From: Luteibacter aegosomatis
GTDB lineage: Bacteria > Pseudomonadota > Gammaproteobacteria > Xanthomonadales > Rhodanobacteraceae
Direction of reading: 5' to 3'
NCBI RefSeq assembly: GCF_023078455.1
Contig: NZ_CP095740.1
Location: 4,328,001 to 4,392,000, forward strand
DNA: 64,000 nt
A model generated the notes under the pieces. The model worked only from the letters and a program-made list of their open reading frames with translations. It was not told the DNA's origin and did no database searches. The first letter of the stretch is position 1, and every line of letters begins with the position of its first letter. Below are positions 50,348 through 58,360 of this stretch, one piece after another. A program made the position numbers and the translations under genes.

Positions 50348-53300
50348 GCCCGGCGCGCCCCTTTCGCGCCGGCATGGAACACGCGCTCGAACGCGAGGTA
50401 GATCACCGGCGTGGTGAACAGCGTGAGCAGCTGGCTCACCAGCAGGCCCCAGAAGATGCCTACGCCCAGCGGGTGGCGCAGCTCGGCGCCCATGCCACCG
50501 CTCAACATCAGCGGCAGCGCGCCCAGCATCGCGGCAAGGGTGGTCATGAGGATGGGGCGGAAGCGCAGCAGGCTTGCCTGCACGATCGCGTCACGAGGCG
50601 CGAGGCCCTGCTCGCGCTGCGCGTCGATCGCGAAGTCGATGAGCATGATCGCGTTCTTCTGCACGATGCCGATCAACAGGATCACGCCGATGAACGATAT
50701 CACGTCGAGCTCGAAGCCGCCGATCATCAATGCCAGCAGCGCGCCGATACCGGCCGACGGCAGCGTGGAAAGGATGGTCAGCGGATGCACGTAGCTCTCG
50801 TAGAGCACGCCCAGCACGATGTACACCGTGAGCAGCGTGGCGAGGATCAGCCACGGCTGTCCTTCGCGCGACGCCTGGAACGCTTCGGCGGCGCCTTCCC
50901 AACGCGCCTGCACGCTCGCGGGCATGTCGAGCTTGCGCCGCGCGTCGTCCACCGCCTTCATCGCGCCGTCGAGGGCATCCCCGCGCGCGAGGTTGAACGA
51001 CACCGTCGCCGCCGGTTGCTGGTCGATGCGCGTGACCACCAGCGGTGCGGTGCGCTCGCTCACCGTGGCGATGGACGAGAGCGGCACGAGGGCATCGCCC
51101 GGTTCGCCGCCCTTGGCCGTGCCCTGCGACGCGGCGAGGTAGACGCCGTTCATCGCGCCGCTCGCGCCGTCGGTGGACGGCATGGCTTCGAGGATCACGC
51201 GACGCGGATTGGCCAGCGACAGCAAGGTGCTGACCTGGCGCTGCCCGAAGGCGTCGTAGAGCGCATCGCCCACGGCGGCGGCGGTGATGCCGTAGCGGCT
51301 GGCGAGGTCGTGGTCGACGCCGACGTAGGCTTGCAGGCCGAGGTTCTGCTGGTCGCCGGCGACGCCGTCGATGCGCTTCACGCCGCGCAGCGCATCGACC
51401 ACGCGCGGCGTCCACTGCGCGAGCTGCGTGGCGTCGGCGCTTTCGAGCGAGAGCTGGTACTGCCCGCGACTGATCCGGTCGTCGATGGTGAGATCGGGCA
51501 CCGGTTGCAGGTGCAGCGTGATGCCGTCGACCTTCGCCGCGGCATCGGCGAGCCGTGCCATCACCTCGCCCACGCGGTCGCGCTGCGAGAGCGGCTTCAG
51601 GTGGATCATCAACTGGCCGGTGTTGCCCGGCAGCGAACCGTCTTCGCCGCCGACGAAGGAGGCGACGCTGGCCACGGCGGGGTCTTGCAGGATCGCCTGG
51701 GTCAAGGCGCGCTGGCGCCGTCCCATCGCGTCGAACGATACGGTCGGCGACGCTTCGGAAATGCCCTGGATGTCGCCCGAATCCTGCACGGGGAACAGGC
51801 CGCGAGGGATCGCCACGTAGAGCACCACGGCCAGCACCGCCATGGCGCCGACGGTGGCGAGGGTCGCGCCCTGGCGCGCCAGCACCCAGGCCAGCCCGCG
51901 CTCGTAGCGCGCGAGCAGGCCGTCGAGCCAGGCTTTGCCTTCGCGGGCGACGCGGCCCTGCTCCGCCTCGGGCACGCGGCGCAGCATGCGCGCGCACATC
52001 ATCGGCGTGAGCGTCAGCGACACCACGCAGGAAATCAGGATCGCCACCGCCAACGTCACCGCGAATTCGCGGAACAGGCGACCGACCAGGCCACCCATGA
52101 ACAGCAGCGGGATCAGCACCGCCACCAGCGACACCGTGAGCGAGACCACGGTGAAGGCGATCTGGCGCGCGCCCTTCAACGCGGCGTCGAGCGGCGCCTC
52201 ACCGGCTTCGACGTAACGCGAGATGTTCTCGATCATCACGATGGCGTCGTCCACCATGAAGCCGGTGGCGACGATGAGCGCCATCAGGGTCAGGTTGTTG
52301 ATCGAGAAACCCGCCAGGTACATCACCGCGAAGGTGCCGACCAGCGACAGCACCACCACCACGCCGGGAATCACGGTCACGGTGCCGTTGCCGAGGAACA
52401 GGAAGATCACGAGCACCACGAGCACGACGGCGAACACCAGCTCGACCTGCACGTCGCGCACGGCGGCGCGCACGGTCTCGGTGCGGTCGCTCAGCGTGGC
52501 GATGTCCACCGCCGCGGGCAGCGTGCCCTTGAGCTGCGGCAACAGCTGGCGGATGCGGTCGACCACCTCCACCACGTTGGCGCCCGGCTGGCGGCGGATG
52601 CGCACGACGATGGCCTGCGCCTCGCCGGACCATGCGGCCAGGCGCGCGTTTTCCGCGCCTTCGGCGACGCGCGCGACGTCGCCCAGGCGCACCACCGCAC
52701 CGTCGCGATGGCCGACGATGAGGTCGCGGAACCCGTCCACGGTGTCCACCGGGCGATTGAGCGCGATGTTGGACGAGCGGTCGGGGCCTTCGAGGATGCC
52801 CTTGGCCTGGTTCGAGTTGGCGTCACGGATCGCGGTGCGCAGGTCACCCAGCGTGAGCCCGTGCGAGCGCAGGCGCGACGGATCGGCCTGCACGACGATC
52901 GCCGGCTGCTGGCCACCGTCGATGCTCACCGCGCCCACGCCGCTCACCTGCGACAGCTTGGGCACCAGGCGCGTATCGGCGAGTTCGCGCACGGTGCGCA
53001 ACGACAGCGTGGGCGAGGTCAGCGCCAGCGTCATCACCGGCGCGTCGGCCGGGTTCACCTTGCGATAGACCGGCGGCTGCGACACGTCGGGCGGCAGCAA
53101 GGGCGCGACGGCGTTGAGCGCGGCCTGCACTTCCTGCTCGGCCACGTCCAGCGGCAGGTCGAGGTTGAAGCGCAGGGTGATCGTGGAGTGGCCTGCCGTG
53201 CTGGTCGACGACATCCGGCCCAGGCCCGGCATCTGCCCGAGTTGGCGTTCCAGCGGCGCGGTGATCGACGAGGCGATCACCTGCGGCCCCGCGCCGGGGT

Positions 53301-53451
53301 AGGCGGTGGTCACTTCGATGGTGGGGAAATCCACTTCCGGCAGCGCCGACACCGAGAGGAACCGGTAGCCGAACAGACCCACCAGGAGCACCGCGACGGC
53401 CAGCAGCGACGTCGCCACCGGCCTCAGGATGAAGGGGCGCGACGGATTCAC
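50344..53451 (-). CDS. mdtB: RND efflux permease, MdtB-like
   Basis: A 1035-residue RND permease. FILRPVATSLLAVAVLLVGL (TM1), ATGFMVDDAIVMIENISRYV (TM4, Asp pair), and SGDIQGISEASPTVSFDAM in the second periplasmic loop all fit MdtB. GTG 53451 is chosen because it overlaps the adaptor stop by four bases (GTGA) and gives the usual VNPSRPFILRPVATS start; the frame open to 53502 lies inside the adaptor gene. Forms with MdtC-like 47231 a heteromeric pump; substrate not known from sequence. Confidence 0.94.
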   Translation of the reverse strand: MNPSRPFILRPVATSLLAVAVLLVGLFGYRFLSVSALPEVDFPTIEVTTAYPGAGPQVIASSITAPLERQLGQMPGLGRMSSTSTAGHSTITLRFNLDLPLDVAEQEVQAALNAVAPLLPPDVSQPPVYRKVNPADAPVMTLALTSPTLSLRTVRELADTRLVPKLSQVSGVGAVSIDGGQQPAIVVQADPSRLRSHGLTLGDLRTAIRDANSNQAKGILEGPDRSSNIALNRPVDTVDGFRDLIVGHRDGAVVRLGDVARVAEGAENARLAAWSGEAQAIVVRIRRQPGANVVEVVDRIRQLLPQLKGTLPAAVDIATLSDRTETVRAAVRDVQVELVFAVVLVVLVIFLFLGNGTVTVIPGVVVVLSLVGTFAVMYLAGFSINNLTLMALIVATGFMVDDAIVMIENISRYVEAGEAPLDAALKGARQIAFTVVSLTVSLVAVLIPLLFMGGLVGRLFREFAVTLAVAILISCVVSLTLTPMMCARMLRRVPEAEQGRVAREGKAWLDGLLARYERGLAWVLARQGATLATVGAMAVLAVVLYVAIPRGLFPVQDSGDIQGISEASPTVSFDAMGRRQRALTQAILQDPAVASVASFVGGEDGSLPGNTGQLMIHLKPLSQRDRVGEVMARLADAAAKVDGITLHLQPVPDLTIDDRISRGQYQLSLESADATQLAQWTPRVVDALRGVKRIDGVAGDQQNLGLQAYVGVDHDLASRYGITAAAVGDALYDAFGQRQVSTLLSLANPRRVILEAMPSTDGASGAMNGVYLAASQGTAKGGEPGDALVPLSSIATVSERTAPLVVTRIDQQPAATVSFNLARGDALDGAMKAVDDARRKLDMPASVQARWEGAAEAFQASREGQPWLILATLLTVYIVLGVLYESYVHPLTILSTLPSAGIGALLALMIGGFELDVISFIGVILLIGIVQKNAIMLIDFAIDAQREQGLAPRDAIVQASLLRFRPILMTTLAAMLGALPLMLSGGMGAELRHPLGVGIFWGLLVSQLLTLFTTPVIYLAFERVFHAGAKGARRA

Positions 53452-54653
53452 GGATGGGCAGGCGGGGTCGGCGAGGACGCGGCCGCCGCGGGGCGGCCGC
53501 ACGTGGCGACGGCCGCCATCGGCGGCGCCTCGTTGCCCGGGGTGGGCTTCACGGCCACGCCGTTGCGCAGGCGATCGGCGCCCTGCACCACCACGCTGTC
53601 GCCCGGCGCCACGCCGGAACGGATCACCGTGGTGGCGGCGTCCGACGCGCCGGTCTGCACGGGCGCCACGGCGACGGTGCCGTCTTTCTTCACCACGTAG
53701 ACGAAAGCACCCTGCGCGCCCTGCTGAACGGCAGCGGACGGAACGAGGATGGCGTCGGCGATCACCTGCACGGGCAGGCGCGCCGTCACGAACTGGTTGG
53801 GCAGCAGTTCGCCGCCCTCGTTGGCGAACTGCGCCTCCATCCGCACCGTACCGGTGGACGGGTCCACCTGGTTGTTGGCGGCGAGCAGGCGGCCGCTGCC
53901 GATCGGGTGGTCCGGATCGTCGCCGTAGGCGTCCACGGGAATGCAGGTGTCGTTGCGCAGGCGGTCGAGCACGTGGGGCACGTCCTGCACGGGCACCGAG
54001 AACACGACCTTGCTCGGCTGCGACTGCGTCACCGTCACGATGCCGCCGGCATCCCCGGGACCGACGAGGTTGCCCGGATCGACGCGACGCAAGCCCACCG
54101 TGCCGCTGATCGGCGCCGTGATGCGCGTGCTGGACAGTTGCAGGTTGGCGGTGCCGATGCGGCCCTGTTCGGACTTCACCTCGGCGGCGTACTGGCGCAC
54201 CAGCGCCTGCTGGTCGGCCACGCGCTGGCGCGAGATCGAATCCTGAGCCAGCAGGGCCTGGTAATGCGTGAGCGTTTCCTGCGCATTGGCGAGCTGGGCC
54301 TGGCTGCGGGCCAGGTCGCCCGTGGCGAGCTGGAGCTGCGCCTGGAACGAGCGCGGGTCCACCTCGGCGAGCAGGTCGCCCTGCTTGACCTTCTGTCCGC
54401 CGGTGAATGCCACGCGGGTGAGTTCGCCGTCAACGCGGCTGCGCACCACCACGCTGTTCGCGGGCGTCACGGTGCCGGGCTGCGAGCGGTAGACCACGAA
54501 ACCGCCCTGCCGGACGGCCGCCGTCACCACCGGCACGGCCTGCCCTTCCGCGGGCTTGCCGTCGCCGGAACGGCGACCGATCCACCACAGCAGCGCCACG
54601 ATCGCCACCGCGACCAGCACCACCCACCCCATGCGGGACGATCGTTTCGTCAT
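53448..54653 (-). CDS. mdtA: RND efflux periplasmic adaptor, MdtA-like
   Basis: A 401-residue membrane fusion protein: TM anchor VVLVAVAIVALLWWIG (about 10-26), lipoyl half GTVTPANSVVVRSRVDGELT with LAEVDPRSFQAQLQLATGDL, a coiled coil, second lipoyl half ITAPISGTVGLRRVDPGNLV, then the beta barrel. The Pro/Ala-rich tail ends in PTPPAHP. The ATG overlaps the stop of the BcerS-like gene by four bases and its own stop overlaps mdtB by four. So the pump is translated together with an acyltransferase that has no usual place in an efflux operon. Confidence 0.94.
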   Translation of the reverse strand: MTKRSSRMGWVVLVAVAIVALLWWIGRRSGDGKPAEGQAVPVVTAAVRQGGFVVYRSQPGTVTPANSVVVRSRVDGELTRVAFTGGQKVKQGDLLAEVDPRSFQAQLQLATGDLARSQAQLANAQETLTHYQALLAQDSISRQRVADQQALVRQYAAEVKSEQGRIGTANLQLSSTRITAPISGTVGLRRVDPGNLVGPGDAGGIVTVTQSQPSKVVFSVPVQDVPHVLDRLRNDTCIPVDAYGDDPDHPIGSGRLLAANNQVDPSTGTVRMEAQFANEGGELLPNQFVTARLPVQVIADAILVPSAAVQQGAQGAFVYVVKKDGTVAVAPVQTGASDAATTVIRSGVAPGDSVVVQGADRLRNGVAVKPTPGNEAPPMAAVATCGRPAAAASSPTPPAHP

Positions 54654-55792
54654 GACAGATGCTTCTCGTAGACGCGGTAACGTTTGTAGTCGCGGCCACC
54701 GATCGTCTCGATGATGTTCCGCATGCCGTCGTTATCCTCGAGGATCCACGACAGTTCCACCTGCTGCACGCCGCGCGCCACGAGATGATGGCGCACGGCG
54801 TCGATCACCAGGAAGGCGAGTCCCGGGCCCAGGGGCGTATTGTGGAAGCTGCGGCGCACGCCCATCAGCGGCACGCGCGAGGACTTCGGGAAGCGCACCT
54901 TGAGGTTCCACAGCAGCTTCACCCAGTTGAACGGCGCCAGCTTGCCCTTGAAGCCGCGGATCACCTCGTTGACGTTGGGCAGCGCGGCGATGAAGGCCGC
55001 GGGCTTGCCGTCCACCTCGGCGATCTGGATCAGCTCCGGCGAGATGAGCACGCGCAGGCTGTGGCCCAGGTCCTTGAACTCGGCCTCGGTGAAGGGCACG
55101 AAGCCCCAGTTGTCGGCCCAGGCGTCGTTGAAGATGTCGCGCAGCGTGGCCATTTCCTCGTCGAACCGCTTGGTATCGAGCGGGCGAACGCGCACGGGCT
55201 GCTTGGAGCTGCGCAGCAGGCGCCCCATCACCTTCGGTTCGGGAAAGTCCGGCGAGATCATGTACGCCAGCATGTCCTTGGACTTGGTGTAGCCGCAGCG
55301 CTCGATGTGCGCGCCGTAATACGGTTTGGCGTGCCCCATCATGAAGACCGGCGGCGTGTCGAAACCGTCCACCAGAAGGCCCACTTCGTCGTTGATCGAC
55401 AGGCTGAGCGGCCCGCGCACGCGGGTGACCCCTTCGCTGCGCAGCCACGCTTCGGCCGCGCCGATCAGGGCCGCGAAGGTCTCGGGGTTGTCCTCGGCGT
55501 CGAGCATGCCGAAGAAGCCGGTGGCGTCTTCGTAACGCTCCAGGTGCAGGTAGTCGATCTGCGCACTGATGCGCCCCACCGGCGTGTCGCCCCGGTACGC
55601 GACCCAGCCTTTCCAGCGCGCATGCTGGAACCAGGGATTGGTCTTGGCACCGAGGTGCAGCTTGCGCTCGAGCAACAGGGGCGAGATCCACTGGGGATCC
55701 GAGCCCAGGATGGCAGCCGGCACCTTGACGAAACGATCCAGGTCCGACTTGTTCTCAAGCGGGGCGATACGCAACGGGGCGGAAGTGTTCAA
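54650..55792 (-). CDS. BcerS/YghO-type acyl-CoA N-acyltransferase, putative bacterial ceramide synthase
   Basis: A 380-residue protein of the YghO family, whose Caulobacter member (CC_1154/CCNA_01212) N-acylates the long-chain base in ceramide synthesis. The fold is a double GNAT: PLLLERKLHLGAKTNPWFQH and GRISAQIDYLHLERY near the start, PLSLSINDEVGLLVDGFDTP, then a second domain with AWADNWGFVPFTEAEFKDLG and LGPGLAFLVIDAVRHHLVAR. TTG 55792 is chosen as start (no in-frame ATG/GTG nearby fits); GGA lies eight bases upstream. It heads the minus-strand operon with MdtABC-NodT. Its partner genes FAAL-reductase-ACP-SPT lie at 34143-38314 in the same window. Confidence 0.82.
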   Translation of the reverse strand: MNTSAPLRIAPLENKSDLDRFVKVPAAILGSDPQWISPLLLERKLHLGAKTNPWFQHARWKGWVAYRGDTPVGRISAQIDYLHLERYEDATGFFGMLDAEDNPETFAALIGAAEAWLRSEGVTRVRGPLSLSINDEVGLLVDGFDTPPVFMMGHAKPYYGAHIERCGYTKSKDMLAYMISPDFPEPKVMGRLLRSSKQPVRVRPLDTKRFDEEMATLRDIFNDAWADNWGFVPFTEAEFKDLGHSLRVLISPELIQIAEVDGKPAAFIAALPNVNEVIRGFKGKLAPFNWVKLLWNLKVRFPKSSRVPLMGVRRSFHNTPLGPGLAFLVIDAVRHHLVARGVQQVELSWILEDNDGMRNIIETIGGRDYKRYRVYEKHLS

Positions 55793-55927
55793 GATCGTGT
55801 CCGTAATCGATGAAAGCCGCCCCCACAGGGCCGACGGGACGCCCCCGACGGAGGGGCATTCACGCCCGTCGTCGGGACAGCCAGCGGCTTGGATGAAAGA
55901 TAAGTGTAATTTGCCCGCCACCGATTT

Positions 55928-55956
55928 GGTATACGGGTGGGTATAGGAAATGGCAG
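55928..55956 (-). promoter_or_regulatory. Possible promoter of the BcerS-mdtABC-nodT operon
   Basis: On the minus strand CTGCCA (55956-55951), 17-base spacer, TATACC (55933-55928), about 135 bases before the TTG start. The surrounding 55890-55950 is A/T-rich for this genome. The rest of 55793-56066 shows nothing else clear. Confidence 0.4.
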
Positions 55957-56066
55957 ATGCGGGCGATCGTTCCGCACTCAAGGCCCGGCGATGCGGGGGG
56001 AATGATCCCCCGTGGCGGTGCGACAAGGGGGGAGCGGTCGCCGGCTTATTGAACCGTGCGTGGCCG

Positions 56067-57242
56067 TCAGGCCGAGCGGTACCGCGCCACGATCGGCACC
56101 AGCAGCAGCGCGACCACGCCTGCCGCGGCCGCCACATATCCGATATGCGCCAACCCCAGCGCCGGGATCGTCACGCCCCCCAACACCGCGCCGACAGCGA
56201 TCCCCGCGTTCGCCGCCGAGACGTTGGTCGTTCCCGCCAGCGCCTTCGCGTGCCTCACCGAATGCATCACGCGCACCTGGCACACCGGGAACAGGGCCGT
56301 GTACGCGACGCTCCAGACCGCCAGGGAAACAAGGAACGGCCATCCCGTGCGCGCCAGCGGCAACGACACCGCCATGCCCAGCACGAGCAACGCGACGAAC
56401 ACCCCCGTCGCGCGCAACGGCGAACGATCCACCATGCGCCCGCCAAGCGCGTTGCCCACCAGCCCTACCGCGCCGAATCCCATCAACCACCAGCCGACCC
56501 GGGTCGACGGCACGCCCGCCAGGCGTTCGAGGACGTCGGCCAGATAGGTGTACGCGGTGAACATCGCCGTGAACACGACGACGGAAAGCGCCACGTTGGC
56601 GAGGAAATAGGGTTCGCGAAAGATCCGCGCCTGCTCGCGCAGATGCATCCGCGGCGCCCGCGCCACCGGCGGCATCACGGCGGCGAGGGCCAACGCCATC
56701 GCGCCCGACGCGGCCGCCAATGCCCAGAACGCGATGCGCCAACCCACCGCATTCGCCACCAGCGTTCCCAGCGGGATACCGAACAGCAGCGCCGCCGAAA
56801 TGCCGAGGTACACACGCGACACCGCCTGTCCGGCCTTCGCGGGCCCGGCCAGTTCGGCCGCGGTCTCGCTCGCCGTGCCCCAGAACACCGGCAGCGCCAG
56901 CGCGGGCACGAAACGCGCCACGGCCAGCACCCATACGCTCGAGGCCACGGCGGCCAACGCGTTCGAGGCGGCGAAAACGAAGAGGATGCCCACGAACAGC
57001 CTCTTGCGATCCAGGTGCGAGAGCGCGGCGGTGAGCGGCGGGCCCGACAGGGCGACCGTCACGGCGAACAGCGTCACGAACTGGCCTGCGGCGGAAATGG
57101 AGATGCCCAGGTCGCGGGCGAGCGCGGGCAACAGGCCGACGATCAGGTACTCGGTGGTGACGATCAGGAAAGCGGCGACGGCGAGGATCGCCACCGGCAA
57201 GCCGCTGGCGGCCGCGCGGTCGGTCGTGGAGACGGCGGACAT
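56067..57242 (-). CDS. MFS exporter, AraJ/YdhP (DHA1) type
   Basis: A 391-residue 12-TM drug:H+ antiporter-1 family protein: VAAFLIVTTEYLIVGLLPAL in TM1 is the DHA1 AraJ-like signature (TE..VvGlLP). FVTLFAVTVALSGPPLTAAL follows, and LDRKRLFVGILFVFAASNAL is motif A. GWWLMGFGAVGLVGNALGGR marks the second half. Of several in-frame starts (57296, 57272, 57242) I take ATG 57242, which puts about 14 residues before TM1; none has a strong ribosome site. Divergent from a LysR regulator across 104 bp, its likely controller. Substrate unknown. Confidence 0.9.
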   Translation of the reverse strand: MSAVSTTDRAAASGLPVAILAVAAFLIVTTEYLIVGLLPALARDLGISISAAGQFVTLFAVTVALSGPPLTAALSHLDRKRLFVGILFVFAASNALAAVASSVWVLAVARFVPALALPVFWGTASETAAELAGPAKAGQAVSRVYLGISAALLFGIPLGTLVANAVGWRIAFWALAAASGAMALALAAVMPPVARAPRMHLREQARIFREPYFLANVALSVVVFTAMFTAYTYLADVLERLAGVPSTRVGWWLMGFGAVGLVGNALGGRMVDRSPLRATGVFVALLVLGMAVSLPLARTGWPFLVSLAVWSVAYTALFPVCQVRVMHSVRHAKALAGTTNVSAANAGIAVGAVLGGVTIPALGLAHIGYVAAAAGVVALLLVPIVARYRSA

Positions 57243-57346
57243 GGGAGGAAACCGGAAAGGGGGATGCGCCATGCTAGGCGATCGCGAATATCCCATTTCG
57301 GGAGATTGCTCTAGTCTTTGCGGAATCCAATTCTCGAATCGCGGCC

Positions 57347-58264
57347 ATGCACTCTCCCGAACGCCTCAAGGGCATCGGTGCCTTCGTCGCCGTGGCGGAA
57401 GCCGGCAGCTTCGCCGCCGCCGCCGAGCGCCTGCACCTCACCGGCTCGGCGGTCGGCAAGGCCATCGCCCGGCTGGAATCGCGCCTGGGCACGCGCCTGT
57501 TCGAGCGCACCACCCGGCGCCTCGAACTCACCGATGCGGGAACCGCCTTCCTGCGCGTCTGCACCCGTGTGCTGTCGGAACTGGAAGAAGCCGAGCACGT
57601 GCTGGCCCATGAAGGCGACGAGCCCACCGGCCGCATCCGCATCGACCTGCCCGTCACCTTCGGCCGTCTCCAGGTGATGCCGCGGATGCTTCCCTTCCTG
57701 CACCGCCACCCGGGCCTGCAGGCCGTCATCAGCTTCACCGACCGCTTCGTGGACGTCGTCGACGAAGGCATCGACGTGGGCGTCCGCATCGGCGGTCCCG
57801 ACCAGTGGCCGGCCACGCTCGCCCACGCGTATCTCGGCCACGAGCGGAAAGTGTTCTGCGCATCGCCGTCGTACCTTGCCGCACACGGCACGCCCCACTC
57901 GCTCGATGCGCTCACGCCGCATGCCGCGATCGTGTACGCCAAGCCCGACGGCACCGCGAGCCCCTGGCTCATCCGCCACGGCGACGGCCCGCTCGAACGC
58001 CACGCACCGGAAGCGCGCCTCGTACTGGCCAGCGCGGAGGCGCAGGTCGACGCCGTGGCGAGCGGCTTCGGCATCACGCAATTGCCCACCTGGTTGATCG
58101 GCGACCACCTCACCGACGGACGGCTCGTCGCCATCCTCCCCCAGCACGACACGGAAGGCCTGCCCATGCACGTGGTGTGGCCACGGGCGCGGCAATGGTT
58201 ACCGAAAGTCTCCGCGCTGGTGGATTACCTCGGCAACGCGCTCGAGGGCACGATCGCCCCGTGA
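57347..58264 (+). CDS. LysR-family transcriptional regulator
   Basis: A 305-residue LTTR: N-terminal winged HTH (FVAVAEAGSFAAAAERLHLT, then GSAVGKAIARLESRLGTRLF) and a periplasmic-binding-like effector domain with GRIRIDLPVTFGRLQVMPRM and the VDVGVRIG block. This subgroup (ERTTRRLELTDAG) commonly regulates a divergent exporter or reductase. Divergent from the MFS exporter at 56067. ATG 57347 is the natural family start (MHSPERLKGIGAFVAVAE). Confidence 0.93.
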   Translation: MHSPERLKGIGAFVAVAEAGSFAAAAERLHLTGSAVGKAIARLESRLGTRLFERTTRRLELTDAGTAFLRVCTRVLSELEEAEHVLAHEGDEPTGRIRIDLPVTFGRLQVMPRMLPFLHRHPGLQAVISFTDRFVDVVDEGIDVGVRIGGPDQWPATLAHAYLGHERKVFCASPSYLAAHGTPHSLDALTPHAAIVYAKPDGTASPWLIRHGDGPLERHAPEARLVLASAEAQVDAVASGFGITQLPTWLIGDHLTDGRLVAILPQHDTEGLPMHVVWPRARQWLPKVSALVDYLGNALEGTIAP

Positions 58265-58360
58265 GCCCGGCAAGAAATTGCGAATCGGCCGTGACACGGC
58301 GATCCATGTAGACGGCCATCCCGGAATGGGATGTGATGACGGCCCCATCCCGACCGCTTC

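Noticed and set aside
50374..53700. Very long plus-strand open frame (about 1100 codons) opposite mdtB/mdtA
   Set aside because: His/Arg/Gln-rich low-quality protein typical of the antisense frame of G+C-rich genes; the minus-strand RND genes explain the region. Same for the long antisense frames at 128-1279, 2201-3607, 12974-14686, 45831-47294, 48269-50401 and 55950-57314.
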